8,693 bases of DNA, from the NCBI GenBank assembly GCA_905236375.1, contig CAJOOW010000086.1:1-8693 (forward strand), read 5' to 3'. The notes below the pieces were generated by a model. That model was given only the letters and a program-made list of their open reading frames with translations. It was not told where the DNA came from and made no database searches. The DNA comes from an uncultured Alphaproteobacteria bacterium (lineage in GTDB: Bacteria > Pseudomonadota > Alphaproteobacteria > RUG11792). Positions 7,101-8,693 of this stretch are shown piece by piece (the stretch's first letter is position 1; each line of letters starts with the position of its first letter). Position numbers and translations under genes: made by a program.

Positions 7101-7583
7101 TTAGCCTATTATATTTTTAATTGTTGTAATTATCGATTCGGCCAACGAATCGGCTATTGCATTTCTCGCTTGAGTTTGTGAGGCCAAAACTGAAAATGGC
7201 ATTTCATCACAAACTTCATAAGTTGAGAATGAATCAACCAATCTCGAGCCAATTTTGTCATATTCTTTATCATAGACTTCAACTAACGCTGCCATTCTGA
7301 GCTGTTCTTTCGCGACTTCCTTCTGTGTATAAATTGCCGACGAAGAACTTTCCTTAACTGTTATATTAATGATGTAATTATTTGGGTCTTTAACATAGTG
7401 TGGCAAAAGTCGTTTGACAACTCCTGATATGCGATATTCTATCTCAGGTTCTGCCTTAATTTTAACATTTTTCAATGAAGTATTTTGAGCTCCAGAAACT
7501 AAAATAGGATGCGTTGCAGTGCAAGCAGCAAGGAGAATAGAGATTATTCCACAGAACGCGATTTTAAGACTATTTCGTAGCAC
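7101..7583 (-). CDS. lptE: Outer-membrane lipoprotein, probable LPS-assembly protein LptE
   Basis: This is a 160-residue lipoprotein. A basic n-region (MLRNSLK), a hydrophobic core and the lipobox LAAC put the lipidated Cys at residue 21; residue +2 is Thr, which does not signal inner-membrane retention. The rest resembles alphaproteobacterial LptE in layout: a short strand after the Cys, an early helix (YRISGVVKRLL), a YIINITVKES strand, a long VYDKEYDKIGSRLVDSFSTYEV hairpin, and a final helix with A-R-N-A--D-LAESI. LptE sits inside the LptD barrel and helps place LPS in the outer leaflet. The start is GTG at 7583, with AAGGAG 10 nt upstream; no other start would preserve the signal peptide. 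The gene overlaps the end of infB by 40 nt and is probably coupled to it. The lipoprotein call is firm; the LptE identity rests on pattern, since the family has low sequence conservation. Confidence 0.75.
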   Translation of the reverse strand: MLRNSLKIAFCGIISILLAACTATHPILVSGAQNTSLKNVKIKAEPEIEYRISGVVKRLLPHYVKDPNNYIINITVKESSSSAIYTQKEVAKEQLRMAALVEVYDKEYDKIGSRLVDSFSTYEVCDEMPFSVLASQTQARNAIADSLAESIITTIKNIIG

Positions 7584-8693
7584 TCTATCTGATCTCCTTC
7601 TTTGAAATCGTTATAATCCTCTGCTAAGATTCCGCATTCATGAGATTGACGCGACTCCTTAATTTCATCTTTTTCATGGCGCATCGATCTGATATTGCCT
7701 TCAAAAATACACTTTCCATCACGCATAACTTTGATTTTTGAATTGTTTCTTTTAATAATTCCATCTGTGACATAACATCCAGCGATAGTTCCAAGCCTGC
7801 TAATAACGAAGATCTTTCTAACATCCGCGGTTCCGATATAATTCTCTTCAACAATTGGAGAAAGCATTGTTCCCATTATCGCTTTTATTTCCTCAGTCAT
7901 ATGGTAAATAACGTTATGATTTAAAATTTTTATTCCATAAAATTTCGCCGATTCTTTCGCTGCAACCGAAGTGTTAACATTGAACCCGACTACAATAGCA
8001 TTAGTTGTTTTGGCAAAATCGATATCGCTTTCGCTTATTATTCCAATTCCTTTTTCAACGATATTGATCTTGATTTCTGGATGCTGAATTGCCTCAATTG
8101 ACGCAACGACAGCCTCTAATGATCCGTAAACATCAGCTTTAACCAAAATATTAAGATCTTTGACTTCGCTATCTTCGCCAGCTAACAATTGATCCATTGA
8201 TTTCGCAATGCTCTTCGCTTCTCTGGCTTTTGCTGCATTTCGTCTGTATTCAGCTATCTCTCTCGCCTTTTGTTCTGTATCAACAACAGCCAAAACATCG
8301 CCAGGCTCTGGAGCTGAATCAAATCCAATTATTTCAACAGGAGTCGATGGGCCTGCACTCGCTATGGCTTTTCCTTTGTCGTCAAAAATTGTTCTGACTT
8401 TTCCATAGACATTTCCAGCAACGAAAATATCGCCTTTTTGTAGTGTTCCGTGCTGAATTATTACAGAAGCAATAACTCCTTTTCCTTTGTCTACTCTCGA
8501 CTCAAGAACTGTTCCAACTGGCGCCCTTTTCGCATTTGCTTTTAATTCAAGCATTTCAGCTTGCAATAATATAGCCTCAATTAATCCGTCAAGATTTGTG
8601 TTGTTCTTTGCAGAAATTTCCGCGCTTAGCGTTTCTCCTCCAAAGTCTTCAAGGATAACTTCTTGACCTAATAATTCTGTTTTTACCTTATCG
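7544..8693 (-). CDS. infB: Translation initiation factor IF-2, C-terminal part (5' end outside the window)
   Basis: IF2 is the GTPase that places fMet-tRNA on the 30S subunit and promotes 50S joining. The frame is open to the right edge, so the apparent TTG start at 8566 is internal. The visible 382 residues begin near the end of the G domain (VKTELLGQEV, EDFGGETLSAEISAK, with the G5 motif SAK at about 27-29). Domain II (LLQAEMLELKA, GTLQKGDIFVAG, AGPSTPVEIIGF), the C1 domain (LNILVKADVYGSLEAV, VGFNVNTS, the linker VIYHMTEEIKAIMGTMLSP) and the fMet-tRNA-binding C2 domain (GTIAGCYVTDGIIKR, ECGILAEDYNDFKEGD) follow. The conserved Cys of the ECGI motif in C2 is present at about 353. All expected C-terminal domains are intact, ending at a TAA (7546-7544). 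The lptE-like gene starts inside its 3' end; rbfA, a common downstream neighbour, is not there. Confidence 0.98.
   Translation of the reverse strand, partial: DKVKTELLGQEVILEDFGGETLSAEISAKNNTNLDGLIEAILLQAEMLELKANAKRAPVGTVLESRVDKGKGVIASVIIQHGTLQKGDIFVAGNVYGKVRTIFDDKGKAIASAGPSTPVEIIGFDSAPEPGDVLAVVDTEQKAREIAEYRRNAAKAREAKSIAKSMDQLLAGEDSEVKDLNILVKADVYGSLEAVVASIEAIQHPEIKINIVEKGIGIISESDIDFAKTTNAIVVGFNVNTSVAAKESAKFYGIKILNHNVIYHMTEEIKAIMGTMLSPIVEENYIGTADVRKIFVISRLGTIAGCYVTDGIIKRNNSKIKVMRDGKCIFEGNIRSMRHEKDEIKESRQSHECGILAEDYNDFKEGDQIECYEIVLKSRSVE
7594..7599 (-). promoter_or_regulatory. Internal ribosome binding site in infB serving the lptE-like gene
   Basis: On the minus strand AAGGAG stands 10 nt before the GTG at 7583. 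It lies within infB codons and supports the GTG as the true start despite the 40-nt overlap. Confidence 0.7.

Noticed and set aside
7544..8566. TTG at 8566 as the start of infB
   Set aside because: The frame stays open to 8693 and encodes the end of the IF2 G domain including SAK; the true start is outside the window.
1..8693. tRNA genes, CRISPR repeats, insertion sequences or attachment sites
   Set aside because: Nearly every base is accounted for by housekeeping genes, and I saw no repeat units, transposase motifs or tRNA-like folds.

Overview
The window is AT-rich (by eye somewhat under 40% G+C), densely packed and entirely bacterial housekeeping DNA. It suggests a Gram-negative bacterium that makes peptidoglycan and lipopolysaccharide, most likely an AT-rich alphaproteobacterium. 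The basis is a short bifunctional PBP1A-type protein, a NifR3/DusB-like dihydrouridine synthase, and a lipoprotein whose layout resembles alphaproteobacterial LptE. The taxonomic call is an inference from protein style, not from a marker gene. I see no mobile element, phage gene, CRISPR array, tRNA or rRNA.

Layout. Positions 1-2482 on the + strand hold the 3' part of a bifunctional peptidoglycan synthase, cut by the window start, followed after a short gap by a dusB-type gene. These meet head-on with a minus-strand pair, murF then mraY (positions 4904 down to 2485), whose coding regions overlap by 16 nt. The dusB and mraY stop codons are 2 nt apart, with no visible terminator between them. 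A 251-nt divergent intergenic region (4905-5155) separates murF from dnaK. It carries an extended -10 promoter facing murF and, facing dnaK, a likely sigma-70 promoter followed at once by a CIRCE-like HrcA operator. The dnaK gene (5156-7069) ends at a strong hairpin terminator and has no dnaJ behind it. On the minus strand, from the right edge, come the 3' part of infB (cut by the window end) and a small LptE-like lipoprotein gene that starts 40 nt inside infB behind its own ribosome binding site.

Functional themes. Three genes serve the cell wall: MurF finishes the UDP-MurNAc-pentapeptide, MraY moves it onto undecaprenyl phosphate as lipid I, and the PBP polymerises and crosslinks the final product outside the membrane. 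The LptE-like lipoprotein would serve outer-membrane LPS insertion. DnaK, IF2 and DusB cover protein folding, translation initiation and tRNA modification.

I found no undescribed system. The points most worth a second look are the CIRCE-like operator on a stand-alone dnaK, the lptE-like gene nested into the end of infB, and the murF-mraY pair isolated from the usual division/cell-wall cluster. Smaller points are a possible 21-residue ORF and an inverted repeat at the murF promoter.
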